From Promethearchaeota archaeon (GTDB lineage: Archaea; Asgardarchaeota; Lokiarchaeia; Sigyniarchaeales; SOKP01): a stretch of DNA of 32,455 nt. Below the pieces are notes generated by a model. The model saw nothing but the letters and a program-made list of their open reading frames with translations. It had not been told where the DNA came from and did no database searches. Position 1 is the first letter of the stretch; the number at the start of each line of letters is the position of its first letter. The position numbers and the translations under genes were made by a program. The stretch lies in assembly GCA_008080765.1 (NCBI GenBank), contig SHMU01000023.1:1-32455 (forward strand). The letters run 5' to 3'. Shown here one piece after another: positions 9,519 to 17,354 of this stretch.

Positions 9519-10412
9519 ATGGGATTTAAAGAAATGAAAAAAGCTTATCAAGCTTCAGCGAAAATTATGGAGAAGCGTATGGCAAAGGAACGGCCAGAGG
9601 ACCTAGACGTGCTTAAGAAAGTTAGCGAAACGTCCATCATTATTGTCGCAGGTGCTTACGATAAAATTGAGCTTGTGCTTGATCTCATTAATGTACCCTA
9701 TGTATTAATCCAACCCTCACAAGTTGATTCTATTGAACTTCGACCAGATCAAATCCTAATCATAAATTGTCCGGGTAATATTTCAGATCTAGGTTTAAAA
9801 AAAATTGAGAGTTTCGTAAAGCGCGGAGGCTTTTTGTTTACTACCGATTGGGCTTTATTGAACGTGCTTGAGAAGATTTTTCCAAATATTGTAAAGTATA
9901 ACCAGCGACCTACGGCTGATGACTGCGTCTCAATTCAAGTAATTGATAAAGAAAATAAATTCTTGGAAGGATTGTTTGACAATCAAGATGATTTCATCTG
10001 GTGGTTAGAAGGAAGTTCTTATCCGATTCAAATTCTTAATAAGAATAAGGTGAAGGTCTTAGTTAACAGTAGAGAGATGAAAGAAAAATATGGCGAAGCT
10101 CCTATTGTCATCACCTTTGATTATGGCGATGGTGGGACGATTCTCCATATGGTATCACATTATTATCTTCAAAAGGCAGAACTTAGATCCAATAGACATA
10201 AATCTAGCGCAAAAGGGTATGTGATGAGTGAAATGGGATTAAGTGCGGAAGAAGCTCAGGAGATGGAAGATGACCTAAAAGATATGACTCTCGGTGAAGC
10301 CGAGTCCGCATATTCAACGACCCAATTTATTTCAAACGTTATTGTAGAACAGCAAAAGAATGTTGAAAAGCGAAATAAACAAAAGAAACAAAAAAAAAAA
10401 GAAAACCAATAA
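9519..10412 (+). CDS. conserved-looking hypothetical, amidotransferase-like (Rossmann) fold
   Basis: I cannot assign a function. The protein has about 297 residues. An N-terminal charged helix (about residues 1-40) precedes alternating strands and helices in the style of class I glutamine-amidotransferase or ThuA-like folds: SIIIVAGAY, YVLIQPSQV, ILIINCPG, then GGFLFTTDW and, late, GGTILHMVSHYYL. The nucleophilic cysteine elbow of true amidotransferases is not evident. The C-terminus is a very basic tail of Lys, Gln and Asn. The frame opens with a GTG at 9510, but that GTG belongs to a GTGAT Shine-Dalgarno core four bases before ATG 9519, so the ATG is preferred. The cyclase-family gene follows on the same strand after 74 bp. 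Confidence 0.7.
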   Translation: MGFKEMKKAYQASAKIMEKRMAKERPEDLDVLKKVSETSIIIVAGAYDKIELVLDLINVPYVLIQPSQVDSIELRPDQILIINCPGNISDLGLKKIESFVKRGGFLFTTDWALLNVLEKIFPNIVKYNQRPTADDCVSIQVIDKENKFLEGLFDNQDDFIWWLEGSSYPIQILNKNKVKVLVNSREMKEKYGEAPIVITFDYGDGGTILHMVSHYYLQKAELRSNRHKSSAKGYVMSEMGLSAEEAQEMEDDLKDMTLGEAESAYSTTQFISNVIVEQQKNVEKRNKQKKQKKKENQ

Positions 10413-10486
10413 AATTATAAAAGCGACTGATTAATTTTAAAATAATGGAAAATAACTAATTAAATGAAAGAGTTTGTGATACATAC

Positions 10487-11290
10487 ATGAAATTTGTTGA
10501 TTTATCAATTCCAATAATAAATCCAGCAGAAGCCATTTTTGATCCCCCATTAACCCAACCTAAAATTGAATATACCGCACATGACGAAGGTGCTAGTCAG
10601 ATGGGCTTTATTTTTCCACGTTTAAAACCGGATGAACATTTACCCGATGGAAAGGGATGGGCAGTGGAGAGTATTACACTTGGAACTCATAGTGGAACAC
10701 ATATGGACGCTCCATGGCATTTTGCTCCAGTACAAGATAAAGAAATTGGGAAAAAAAAAGCGCATACTATTGATGAATTCCCTCTGGAATGGGGGATTGG
10801 TCCCTTAGTGGTTCTAGACTGTACCGATTATGAGGAGGGTTATGTAATGACTCCCAAGGATGTAGATTTTAAATTAAAGGCTATCAATCATTCCTTAAAT
10901 GAAGGAGATATTCTATGTGTCCATACAAATGCCCCTAAGCATTATGGCACAAAAGAGTATATTAATTATGGAGTGGGTGTAGGCAAAGAAGCAACACTAC
11001 ATATACTCAGACAAGGTATTCACGTAGTTGGGATTGATGCATGGTCCTGGGACGCTCCCTTTTCCATCACAGCCAAAAAATGGAAAAAGTCTGTGCGAGA
11101 AAAAAAGCCAGATACCTCATTAATATGGGAGGGACATTTTGCTGGGATTGAACGAGGCTACTATCAGATGGAAAAAATGTACAATCTAGATAAAGTACCC
11201 CCAACAGGTGCTACTATATATTGTTTTCCAATTAAAATTGCGAGAGCAAGCGCGGGCTGGGTGCGTGCAGTCGCTACAATTCCAGAATAA
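10487..11290 (+). CDS. cyclase-family metal-dependent hydrolase (kynurenine formamidase-like)
   Basis: The 267-residue protein carries the cyclase-family motif HSGTHMDAPWHF at residues 68-79, supplying His68, His72, Asp74 and His78 for one or two metal ions. It also begins with the usual VDLSIPI. Members hydrolyse amides such as N-formylkynurenine, or related cyclic substrates. No tryptophan catabolism gene is nearby, so the substrate is open. Late residues PPTGATIYCFPIKI match the conserved C-terminal segment of the family. A GTGAT Shine-Dalgarno core ends six bases before the ATG. It follows the unassigned gene on the same strand. Confidence 0.88.
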   Translation: MKFVDLSIPIINPAEAIFDPPLTQPKIEYTAHDEGASQMGFIFPRLKPDEHLPDGKGWAVESITLGTHSGTHMDAPWHFAPVQDKEIGKKKAHTIDEFPLEWGIGPLVVLDCTDYEEGYVMTPKDVDFKLKAINHSLNEGDILCVHTNAPKHYGTKEYINYGVGVGKEATLHILRQGIHVVGIDAWSWDAPFSITAKKWKKSVREKKPDTSLIWEGHFAGIERGYYQMEKMYNLDKVPPTGATIYCFPIKIARASAGWVRAVATIPE

Positions 11291-11426
11291 GATTTAATCT
11301 TTTTTCTTCTTTCTATATGCATTATTTTTTTCCGAATGTTATATAATACTCTATTGATGTTTCTATTCGTTCTTGATATTGCTTATCATTATATTTCTAA
11401 TTAGCAGTTTTGCTCCTAAACTATTT

Positions 11427-11456
11427 GAAAATGAAAATGAAAATGAAAATGAAAAT
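11427..11456. repeat. 6-bp tandem repeat, (gaaaat)x5
   Basis: Five perfect copies of gaaaat run from 11427 to 11456, followed by a degenerate aaaaat. It lies in a non-coding gap between convergent genes. It is most likely replication-slippage DNA. Confidence 0.9.
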
Positions 11457-11551
11457 AAAAATTTAGAAGAATAATTTTATGTATTTGTTATATATCAATT
11501 TATTCCTCTAATTAAAAATAATAAGTTATTGGTATAATTGGAGAAAAAAGG

Positions 11552-11612
11552 GACAAAGAAAAAGACAAAGAAAAAGACCAAAGAAAAAGACAAAGAAAAA
11601 GACAAAGAAAAA
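11552..11612. repeat. 12-bp tandem repeat, gacaaagaaaaa x5
   Basis: Five tandem copies start at 11552, 11564, 11576, 11589 and 11601. The third has one extra C (gaccaaagaaaaa). The tract is strictly purine-biased on the + strand. It is downstream of the stop codons of both flanking genes, so it is not coding. Confidence 0.9.
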
Positions 11613-11649
11613 AGATTATAATAATTAGAAGTTTTATAAGAAAACTTAA

Positions 11650-13905
11650 TTAAAAGGTTGTAGTAAAAATGTGCTCAACGAGTTGATTAGCATCTTTGAA
11701 TGGTTTAAGTTCACCACCCCAATCTTCTAATGTATCTTTATATTTATTCTCAAATTGAGCCACGAACTCTCTTAATTGATTTCTAATTTCGGAAGTTTGG
11801 TTTCCTTTAATGAATAATGCGCCAAATAAATTTTTTCCATATTCAATTAAAATGGTAATGTCCCCATGTTCTATGGTTTGCAAAAATTCAGTACTTTTCG
11901 TCGTTTCCTTAATAAAAGAGGTTATTGCAGAAAACATCCCCGATATTAAACCCGGATCTGGAGCTGATTCTTCTGAAAATTTATAATCATATGGCGATCT
12001 TCCATCCTCATATATTACATAAAGTCCTAGCTTTTTGACCCGTTCAAATGTGAATGTTAACTCCGGCTTCCATAACTCGATTTGCTTCTTATTATATAAG
12101 TATTTTAAATTTTCGTAAAGAGTCTGCGAATCTTGGGATATTTCCTTTTTTAGTTTCGCTAAATAAATCTCATCTTTATCAATAACATTCATAATATTCT
12201 GTATCTCAATTAACGAGGATTCTACTTCTTTTTCCGCCACGTTCTCATTGACATCTACAAGATATTCGGGCTCTCCACTTTTAAATTCTGTGTATGTCGC
12301 AAAACTACCGGTATCAGTAAATATAACCCTTTTTACCCTTTTCTCATCGAGAGGAATATTTTTGATTTTAATTTGTCTTCCCAAGTAATAAATGAATATA
12401 CCCCAGAAAATTACATTAAATATATTTCTTGTCACAACGTAGGGAATAGCTAATACACCTAATACTCCGGTGAGATCTGCTCTAAAGGTTGCAGTCCTCA
12501 AGGTTGCAAATTCAATACCATTTAATGGTATTAAACTTGCCCGCCCTGTAAACCAGTATTCATCTGTACTTAGGATATTTATTAGAGGATTGGAACCAAA
12601 ATAGGGAATTAAAGGAAGCAAAAATGAAGCTAGAATCACCACCCCCAAAAAGCCAGCCAAAGTGAGGGGGATATTCTTCCCGTATTTAAACGCATAATAG
12701 AGAAAAACTACGATAAGTATGATCGGTAGTAGCGTGTTTACAATAAAAAAGAGGATGAATAATATATCAAACCCTAAGGCATCGTTTAATGTGGGCTCCG
12801 GATTTGTGAGAGGATTGGGATAGGCATTAAATAATCCTAGCTCAAGAATTCTATTTATATAATTGCTGTTGGCAAAGAGGGTATACCCAAAAATAATGCT
12901 TAATCCCCAATAAATCCCCACAACAAGCGCACCGAAAAATAATCCATTATAGAGGGGTGATAATCTGTAGCTAAGAGATTTGGATTCTTCTTTTCTTTTC
13001 TTCCACCAATCAATTAATTTCACTAAAATTAGAATCGATATTGGTTCAAAAATGCCTAAAAAAAGCACAAAAACGATAGATGCCATGATAAAGTATGCAA
13101 AAAATGCGAAGATCACATCAATGGAGTCGAAATATTCCAAGATAAAGAGAAAGATGGAAATTGCCGAAATAGGAAGACCAACCATATATAAACTTCTGAA
13201 ATAATCATCCCTCACTTGCTCTCCAAAATATCGTCCTTTTATTGCAATTTTGCTGGAATTTATTAATTCTATGCTGAATATGAATATGGCAAGATATACA
13301 AATAAAATTTCAAGAAACCATCCTAAGGCGGTTTCGGCAGTAGTTAACGAAAAATTCTGAAGCCCCGAGACTTTTAAGATTACTTGAAGAATATATAATG
13401 AGACTGGTAAAAGCACAATCATTAGTTTTAGTATTTCCTTTTCTCTATCCCAATTTTGTTTCAGAAGATCTTGTTTAATTAATTGTAATGGTCGCGTGTT
13501 ATACTCATAACTGATTTGTTTTAAATTCTCATCCAAACTGCCCTCGGATTTTTTCAAGTTGTTCCAGACTATTATCATTGAGATAAAGGGTGTGAAAAAG
13601 AAGATAAAGGGGAGAATGATAAAAGGATAAGAAAGAAAAGCACTAATTAGCATAGAAAAATGCGTGAATATATACGAGATTCCTAAATTTTCTTGTCCCT
13701 GTTGCGTATCTAGTCTATTGGGTTGTAAATTGAATTGGAACATTACAGGTGCCACCCAATATATCAAAAAAAACACCACAATTCCGATGAATATTCTAAG
13801 ATACAATTTTCCGATTAGTCGCTTTCGGATGAATAAGAGCGGAAAAGCAAAAAGTACTAAAGGTAATACATTCAAGCCGATTGTAAGAAGTACGTTATTA
13901 ATCAT
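11650..13905 (-). CDS. polytopic membrane protein with C-terminal longin-like domain
   Basis: The first ~520 of 751 residues hold about a dozen hydrophobic helices. The soluble tail follows in two parts. Residues about 565-615 (KLKKEISQDSQTLYENLKY and the following strand) have the pattern of a winged helix. Residues about 625-745 show GLYVIYEDGRSPYDY, a helix FSAITSFIKE, strands ITILIEYGKN and LFGALFIKG, and a long C-terminal helix. That order (strands, helix, strands, helix) fits a longin/profilin-like fold seen in many archaeal signalling or trafficking proteins. No catalytic motif is visible. A scaffold or receptor that recruits a small GTPase or partner to the membrane is possible but not shown. 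It diverges from the histone-deacetylase-family gene over 126 bp of very AT-rich DNA. Confidence 0.75.
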   Translation of the reverse strand: MINNVLLTIGLNVLPLVLFAFPLLFIRKRLIGKLYLRIFIGIVVFFLIYWVAPVMFQFNLQPNRLDTQQGQENLGISYIFTHFSMLISAFLSYPFIILPFIFFFTPFISMIIVWNNLKKSEGSLDENLKQISYEYNTRPLQLIKQDLLKQNWDREKEILKLMIVLLPVSLYILQVILKVSGLQNFSLTTAETALGWFLEILFVYLAIFIFSIELINSSKIAIKGRYFGEQVRDDYFRSLYMVGLPISAISIFLFILEYFDSIDVIFAFFAYFIMASIVFVLFLGIFEPISILILVKLIDWWKKRKEESKSLSYRLSPLYNGLFFGALVVGIYWGLSIIFGYTLFANSNYINRILELGLFNAYPNPLTNPEPTLNDALGFDILFILFFIVNTLLPIILIVVFLYYAFKYGKNIPLTLAGFLGVVILASFLLPLIPYFGSNPLINILSTDEYWFTGRASLIPLNGIEFATLRTATFRADLTGVLGVLAIPYVVTRNIFNVIFWGIFIYYLGRQIKIKNIPLDEKRVKRVIFTDTGSFATYTEFKSGEPEYLVDVNENVAEKEVESSLIEIQNIMNVIDKDEIYLAKLKKEISQDSQTLYENLKYLYNKKQIELWKPELTFTFERVKKLGLYVIYEDGRSPYDYKFSEESAPDPGLISGMFSAITSFIKETTKSTEFLQTIEHGDITILIEYGKNLFGALFIKGNQTSEIRNQLREFVAQFENKYKDTLEDWGGELKPFKDANQLVEHIFTTTF

Positions 13906-14031
13906 AGTTCCAAAGATTTGAAGTAAGTATTTTTAATTTTTTTTTTAATTTTATTTTAATTATATTATTTAATACTGCTTTTATTAATTAAATTATAATT
14001 TAATATTTTAAAGTTTATAGTTCTCCTTGTT

Positions 14032-15117
14032 ATGAAACAAAAAATTGGTATCCTTATTGATTATGACTTCACAAATAAACATGTCCCTCCTTATCCTCAT
14101 CCAGTTTTTTTTTCTTATGAAAATCCCAAACGAATGCAAACGATCATACAATATTTGGAAGGGATGAAGCTTTTTGAGAACGAAAAGATACATAAATTAA
14201 TTCCACGAGTCGTCACTAAATCGATCTTACAATTAGCACATTCTCAGTATTATATCGAGGCAGTTGAGAGACTTTCCAAATTTGGAAGTGGAATGCTCAG
14301 TGAAGAAACCTACATAACTCATGATACCTTTTTATTGGCAAAAAAAGCGGTAGGAGGAGTTATTGCTTGTCTTGAAAGCGTGATTAATCACAAATCAAAT
14401 CAAGCTTTTGCCTTAGTTCGCCCTCCAGGTCATCATGCGTTGCGGGAACAATCCTCAGGGTTATGTATTTTTAACAATATCGCGAATGCTATACACTATT
14501 TACGCAAGCGGAAAAATTACAATAAAAAAATTGTCATTATTGATATTGATGATCACTATGGTGATGGAATTGCTCGCTTTTTTTATGAAGATCCCAACGT
14601 ACTTTATTTCTCAGTTCATGAGTTTGATTTTGTTGAAGGAGATATGGGCTTTATTACCGAATTAGGAGCAAAAAAAGGAAAGGGCACGAATATCAATTTT
14701 CCCATCCCCATGAATACGACGGATGCCCATTTTATGGAATTTACCGAGATCCTTACTCCCATTCTTGCTCAATTTCATCCCGATTTGATAATTGTTGCAG
14801 CAGGATTCGATATGTACTTTGCTGATCCGATCGGTAATTGTCTGCTTACAAGTAAATCATATTATGAATTTGCAAAATATATTTTGGCTCGTGCAAGACA
14901 AGTATGTGACGGTAAGGTTGCATTTGTACTAGAAGGAGGGTATTCCCTCATAGGCTTACCGATATGTGTTAGCGCCATTATCAGAGCATTATTAGGAGAA
15001 CCGTTTATCCCCCAACCGTTTGAACAAGTTGAATTCTCAGCTCCTCTTGAAAAGACTGATTTCCTTACAATAAAGGATTCACTGAAAGAATTACTCCAAT
15101 CGTTTTGGAATATCTAA
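14032..15117 (+). CDS. histone deacetylase family hydrolase (AcuC/acetylpolyamine amidohydrolase-like)
   Basis: The 361-residue protein has all the catalytic residues of zinc-dependent deacetylases. The His134-His135 dyad is in RPPGHHA, the zinc ligands are Asp173 and His175 in DIDDHYGDG plus Asp260 in AAGFDMYF, and the transition-state tyrosine is Tyr304 in LEGGYS. The usual HH-G-N-G is HY-G-D-G here, a conservative variant outside the metal ligands. Possible substrates are acetyl-lysine on chromatin or other proteins, or acetylated polyamines; agmatinase and deoxyhypusine synthase lie 9 kb away. There is no Shine-Dalgarno sequence, and a TATA-like stretch (about 14000-14010) some 25 bases before the ATG suggests a leaderless message. 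Confidence 0.92.
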   Translation: MKQKIGILIDYDFTNKHVPPYPHPVFFSYENPKRMQTIIQYLEGMKLFENEKIHKLIPRVVTKSILQLAHSQYYIEAVERLSKFGSGMLSEETYITHDTFLLAKKAVGGVIACLESVINHKSNQAFALVRPPGHHALREQSSGLCIFNNIANAIHYLRKRKNYNKKIVIIDIDDHYGDGIARFFYEDPNVLYFSVHEFDFVEGDMGFITELGAKKGKGTNINFPIPMNTTDAHFMEFTEILTPILAQFHPDLIIVAAGFDMYFADPIGNCLLTSKSYYEFAKYILARARQVCDGKVAFVLEGGYSLIGLPICVSAIIRALLGEPFIPQPFEQVEFSAPLEKTDFLTIKDSLKELLQSFWNI

Positions 15118-15193
15118 ATATTATGATACATTATCTTATTCTCTTATATAAAATTAAAATAAAGAAAAGAAAAATTAGAATATTAAAGAAAAC

Positions 15194-15592
15194 TTAGATA
15201 ACCTTCTCAAATTCCAAAGCGTATTTTTGCACCGTGAGCAGCGCATCCCGGGGACCTACCGCGGGATTAATGTAGGTTATCAACCCCCCATCCCCCCCGA
15301 TGGGGATAGGACAGATTATGAGATGCCCCTTTCCTTGAATATTAGTACCGATTTTGCGTTCCTCTGTGTTTTCCACAATCATATATTTAATCCCTTGTAT
15401 GGTAATGCTGGACATCCCTTGCTGTCCCAGCTCCAACTTGGTTTGTAATAACTCGTTAATCTGATCTAAATCGTTCGAAATATCCCAATTTTGTGTTTGT
15501 GTAACAAGAGATCCGCTCTTATCCACAACTGCAACGCCATATACATTTGGCTCGGCGTCGATTAGCTGATTTATCAAGTCATCTACTGACAT
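15194..15592 (-). CDS. profilin-like protein (probable Asgard profilin)
   Basis: A 132-residue protein whose layout matches profilin. The N-terminal helix SVDDLINQLID is followed by strands GVAVVDKSGSLVTQT and a helix DLDQINELLQ. Next come strands ITIQGIKYMIVEN and GHLIICPI, then GLITYIN and a C-terminal helix PRDALLTVQKYALEFEK. The ITIQGxKYM motif resembles the corresponding strand pair of eukaryotic profilins. Profilins bind monomeric actin and control filament growth; Asgard profilins that bind eukaryotic actin are known. The alternative is a Roadblock/LC7 protein, which shares the topology, but the KYM strand and the terminal helices favour profilin. It converges on the deacetylase gene and diverges from the FtsX-type gene, with a TATA-like box at 15641-15653. 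Confidence 0.72.
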   Translation of the reverse strand: MSVDDLINQLIDAEPNVYGVAVVDKSGSLVTQTQNWDISNDLDQINELLQTKLELGQQGMSSITIQGIKYMIVENTEERKIGTNIQGKGHLIICPIPIGGDGGLITYINPAVGPRDALLTVQKYALEFEKVI

Positions 15593-15640
15593 ATTTCAGA
15601 TATTTTATCCGTTAATTTATTTAATTCTTATTTTTATATA

Positions 15641-15653
15641 CAATATATAAACC
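15641..15653 (-). promoter_or_regulatory. putative TATA box of the profilin-like gene
   Basis: On the minus strand the bases ggtttatatattg lie about 50 bases upstream of the profilin-like ATG. A TATA box here would place the transcription start about 25 bases upstream of the ATG. The intergenic region is shared with the divergent FtsX-type gene. Confidence 0.4.
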
Positions 15654-15744
15654 ATTTTAATTATAAAATACTAATGTATTTTATAACAATAAGAATATTC
15701 AATAAAATTAGAAAGGGTGAATAGAAATAGTTTTTATAGGCCTT

Positions 15745-16269
15745 ATGCGGAAGGGGATTCTCATAATCTTACGCGAGAAGAGGACTTTTATGATATTTAC
15801 AGTGATCTACTCGTTGCTGATCTTTCTTACAAGTCTATTCCTTGAATTTGCATTTAGCGGACAATTCGGAGATTTAGCATTATATTTGGTTCTTATCTTC
15901 ATGTTTGCTAGCTTAATCTTATCATTACTTTATGCATGGTTATTGGTAAGTAGAAATAAGAGAAATTGGGCAACGTTTAAATGCATTGGCTATACGAACG
16001 GAAATGTTATAACAATGTTAGCAGGTATTATCCTTTTTACGGCATTTCTGGGATTTTTTGTAGTGGTTGAAATTTTATTTCATTATGCAGCAATTTTTTC
16101 CTACGTATTTCCTGATAATGTAGCTGCGAACAACACGCTAATAAGCTTACTTCCAACTGTATTAACCAGTGTGACTTTTATGCTTGTCCAACTTATTTCA
16201 ATAGCTCTTATTTATCGAAAAACCTTAAAAATTCGGCCAATTGTGGCCTTAAAGAAAGTGGAGGCGTAG
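15745..16269 (+). CDS. compact FtsX-type ABC transporter permease, 174 aa
   Basis: The protein has four hydrophobic helices (about residues 14-37, 44-70, 90-117 and 131-157). It carries features of the FtsX permease domain: a basic cytoplasmic segment RNKRNWATFKCIGYTNGN after helix 2, and the C-terminal KIRPIVALKKVE. Typical FtsX/MacB permeases have a large extracytoplasmic domain; this one does not, so it is a half-size, domain-only form. It ends 13 bases before the ATPase gene and the two must be cotranscribed. No ATG further upstream is available because an in-frame stop lies at 15718, so truncation by start choice is unlikely. An ancestral deletion is possible. Confidence 0.75.
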   Translation: MRKGILIILREKRTFMIFTVIYSLLIFLTSLFLEFAFSGQFGDLALYLVLIFMFASLILSLLYAWLLVSRNKRNWATFKCIGYTNGNVITMLAGIILFTAFLGFFVVVEILFHYAAIFSYVFPDNVAANNTLISLLPTVLTSVTFMLVQLISIALIYRKTLKIRPIVALKKVEA

Positions 16270-16282
16270 GTGATCTGAAAAA

Positions 16283-16975
16283 ATGCCAGTAGATATGGAT
16301 GTTATGATTAAGGCTATTGATGTAAATAAGGAGTATCGCAGAGCGGGAGCAATTATTCGTGCCTTGGCAGATGTAAACTTAGAAATCAAATCGGGCGAAT
16401 TTGTGATTATTCAAGGACCAACAGGGTGCGGAAAGTCAACTCTATTAAATGTACTGTCTGGTTTGGACATCCCTGATAGCGGAAAAATTATCTTTGACGG
16501 AGAAAACATTGCCAGAGCCACCGAAGACAGATTAGCGCGATTACGAAGGATGAAAATTGGATTTGTTTTTCAAGACTTTAATTTAATTAGAACGCTGACT
16601 GCCCTTGAGAATGTGGAAAGCGTTCTATGGCCCACAGTATTACGTACCTCAGAAATTGAAGATAGAGCAATTGCAGCACTGAGAGATGTAAATTTATTAG
16701 AACGAAAAGATCACTTTCCCGTTCAGATGAGCGGTGGTGAGAAACAGAAATGCGGCTTGGCTCGTGCTATTATTCATAGACCTCGTGTCATTCTTGCAGA
16801 TGAGCCAACAGGAAATCTAGATCCTGAATCAGAAAAGGAAATCATGGATTTGCTCAAAGAGATTAATAAAGATTCCGAAACTACCGTGATCGTGGTCACA
16901 CATAGAGAAAAACTAACCTCATACGGAGACAAAATCGTTAAGATGAAAGACGGTAAAATCCAAAGCGTTAAATAA
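16283..16975 (+). CDS. ABC transporter ATP-binding protein (MacB/LolD class)
   Basis: The 230-residue nucleotide-binding protein is of the LolD/MacB class that partners FtsX-type permeases. It has Walker A GPTGCGKST (45-53), Q-loop VFQDF (95-99), signature MSGGEKQ (149-155), Walker B VILADEP (169-175) and switch histidine THREK (about 207). The ADEPTGNLD sequence is characteristic of this subfamily. A GGTGAT Shine-Dalgarno core sits about eight bases before the ATG. Other ATGs at codons 5 and 8 are possible. Together with the permease it probably forms a membrane-extraction or signalling transporter; the substrate is unknown. Confidence 0.92.
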   Translation: MPVDMDVMIKAIDVNKEYRRAGAIIRALADVNLEIKSGEFVIIQGPTGCGKSTLLNVLSGLDIPDSGKIIFDGENIARATEDRLARLRRMKIGFVFQDFNLIRTLTALENVESVLWPTVLRTSEIEDRAIAALRDVNLLERKDHFPVQMSGGEKQKCGLARAIIHRPRVILADEPTGNLDPESEKEIMDLLKEINKDSETTVIVVTHREKLTSYGDKIVKMKDGKIQSVK

Positions 16976-17354
16976 CCATTAGAACTTTTTTTACATATTC
17001 TTTTATTATAACTTTTTTTAAAAGGTATTATTAAAATTCAAATTAATTATGTTCTTTTTCTTTTTTCTCCTTTTCATTTAGTGATTTTCATTTAGTGATT
17101 TTCATTTAGTAATTTTTATTTAGACTTTTGATAGCTCTATTATTGATATACAAGAGAGAATAGTTAGCTAATATTAACTATCCTTCTGGTGTTAAAATTG
17201 AAAATTCCTCTAAGAAAAACTCTACTATGAAAAATGAATTAAAGTAAAAATTATCTTGAAAGATAAAAAAATAAATAGGAGGGACTTTTTCTTATAATCA
17301 ACGTAATCAACTTAATTATATCAATTAAATGCATTTGAAAATTGAGTGAAACTT
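16976..17354. other. intergenic region with a 14-bp repeat
   Basis: This 379-bp gap lies between the ABC ATPase gene and the next membrane protein gene. Apart from the 14-bp repeat (listed separately) and T-rich terminator-like tracts around 16986-17035, I see no ORF or RNA structure worth naming. The last 100 bases should contain the promoter of the downstream gene. Confidence 0.5.
17071..17126. repeat. 14-bp tandem repeat, ttttcatttagtga x4
   Basis: Two perfect copies (17071-17084 and 17085-17098), a third with one change (17099-17112) and a fourth decayed copy (17113-17126). It is non-coding. The unit contains the stop triplets tag and tga. Confidence 0.85.

Larger units (their letters stand above)
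11291..11649. other. intergenic region with purine-rich tracts, convergent genes
   Basis: This 359-bp gap lies between convergent genes. I see no convincing ORF. Its right half is taken up by two short tandem repeats listed separately. The left part, just after the cyclase stop codon, is T-rich (positions 11297-11333) and is a plausible transcription end. Confidence 0.6.

Noticed and set aside
15194-15592. Roadblock/LC7 protein instead of profilin
   Set aside because: The folds have a similar order, but the KYM strand motif and the N- and C-terminal helices fit profilin better; kept as the alternative.
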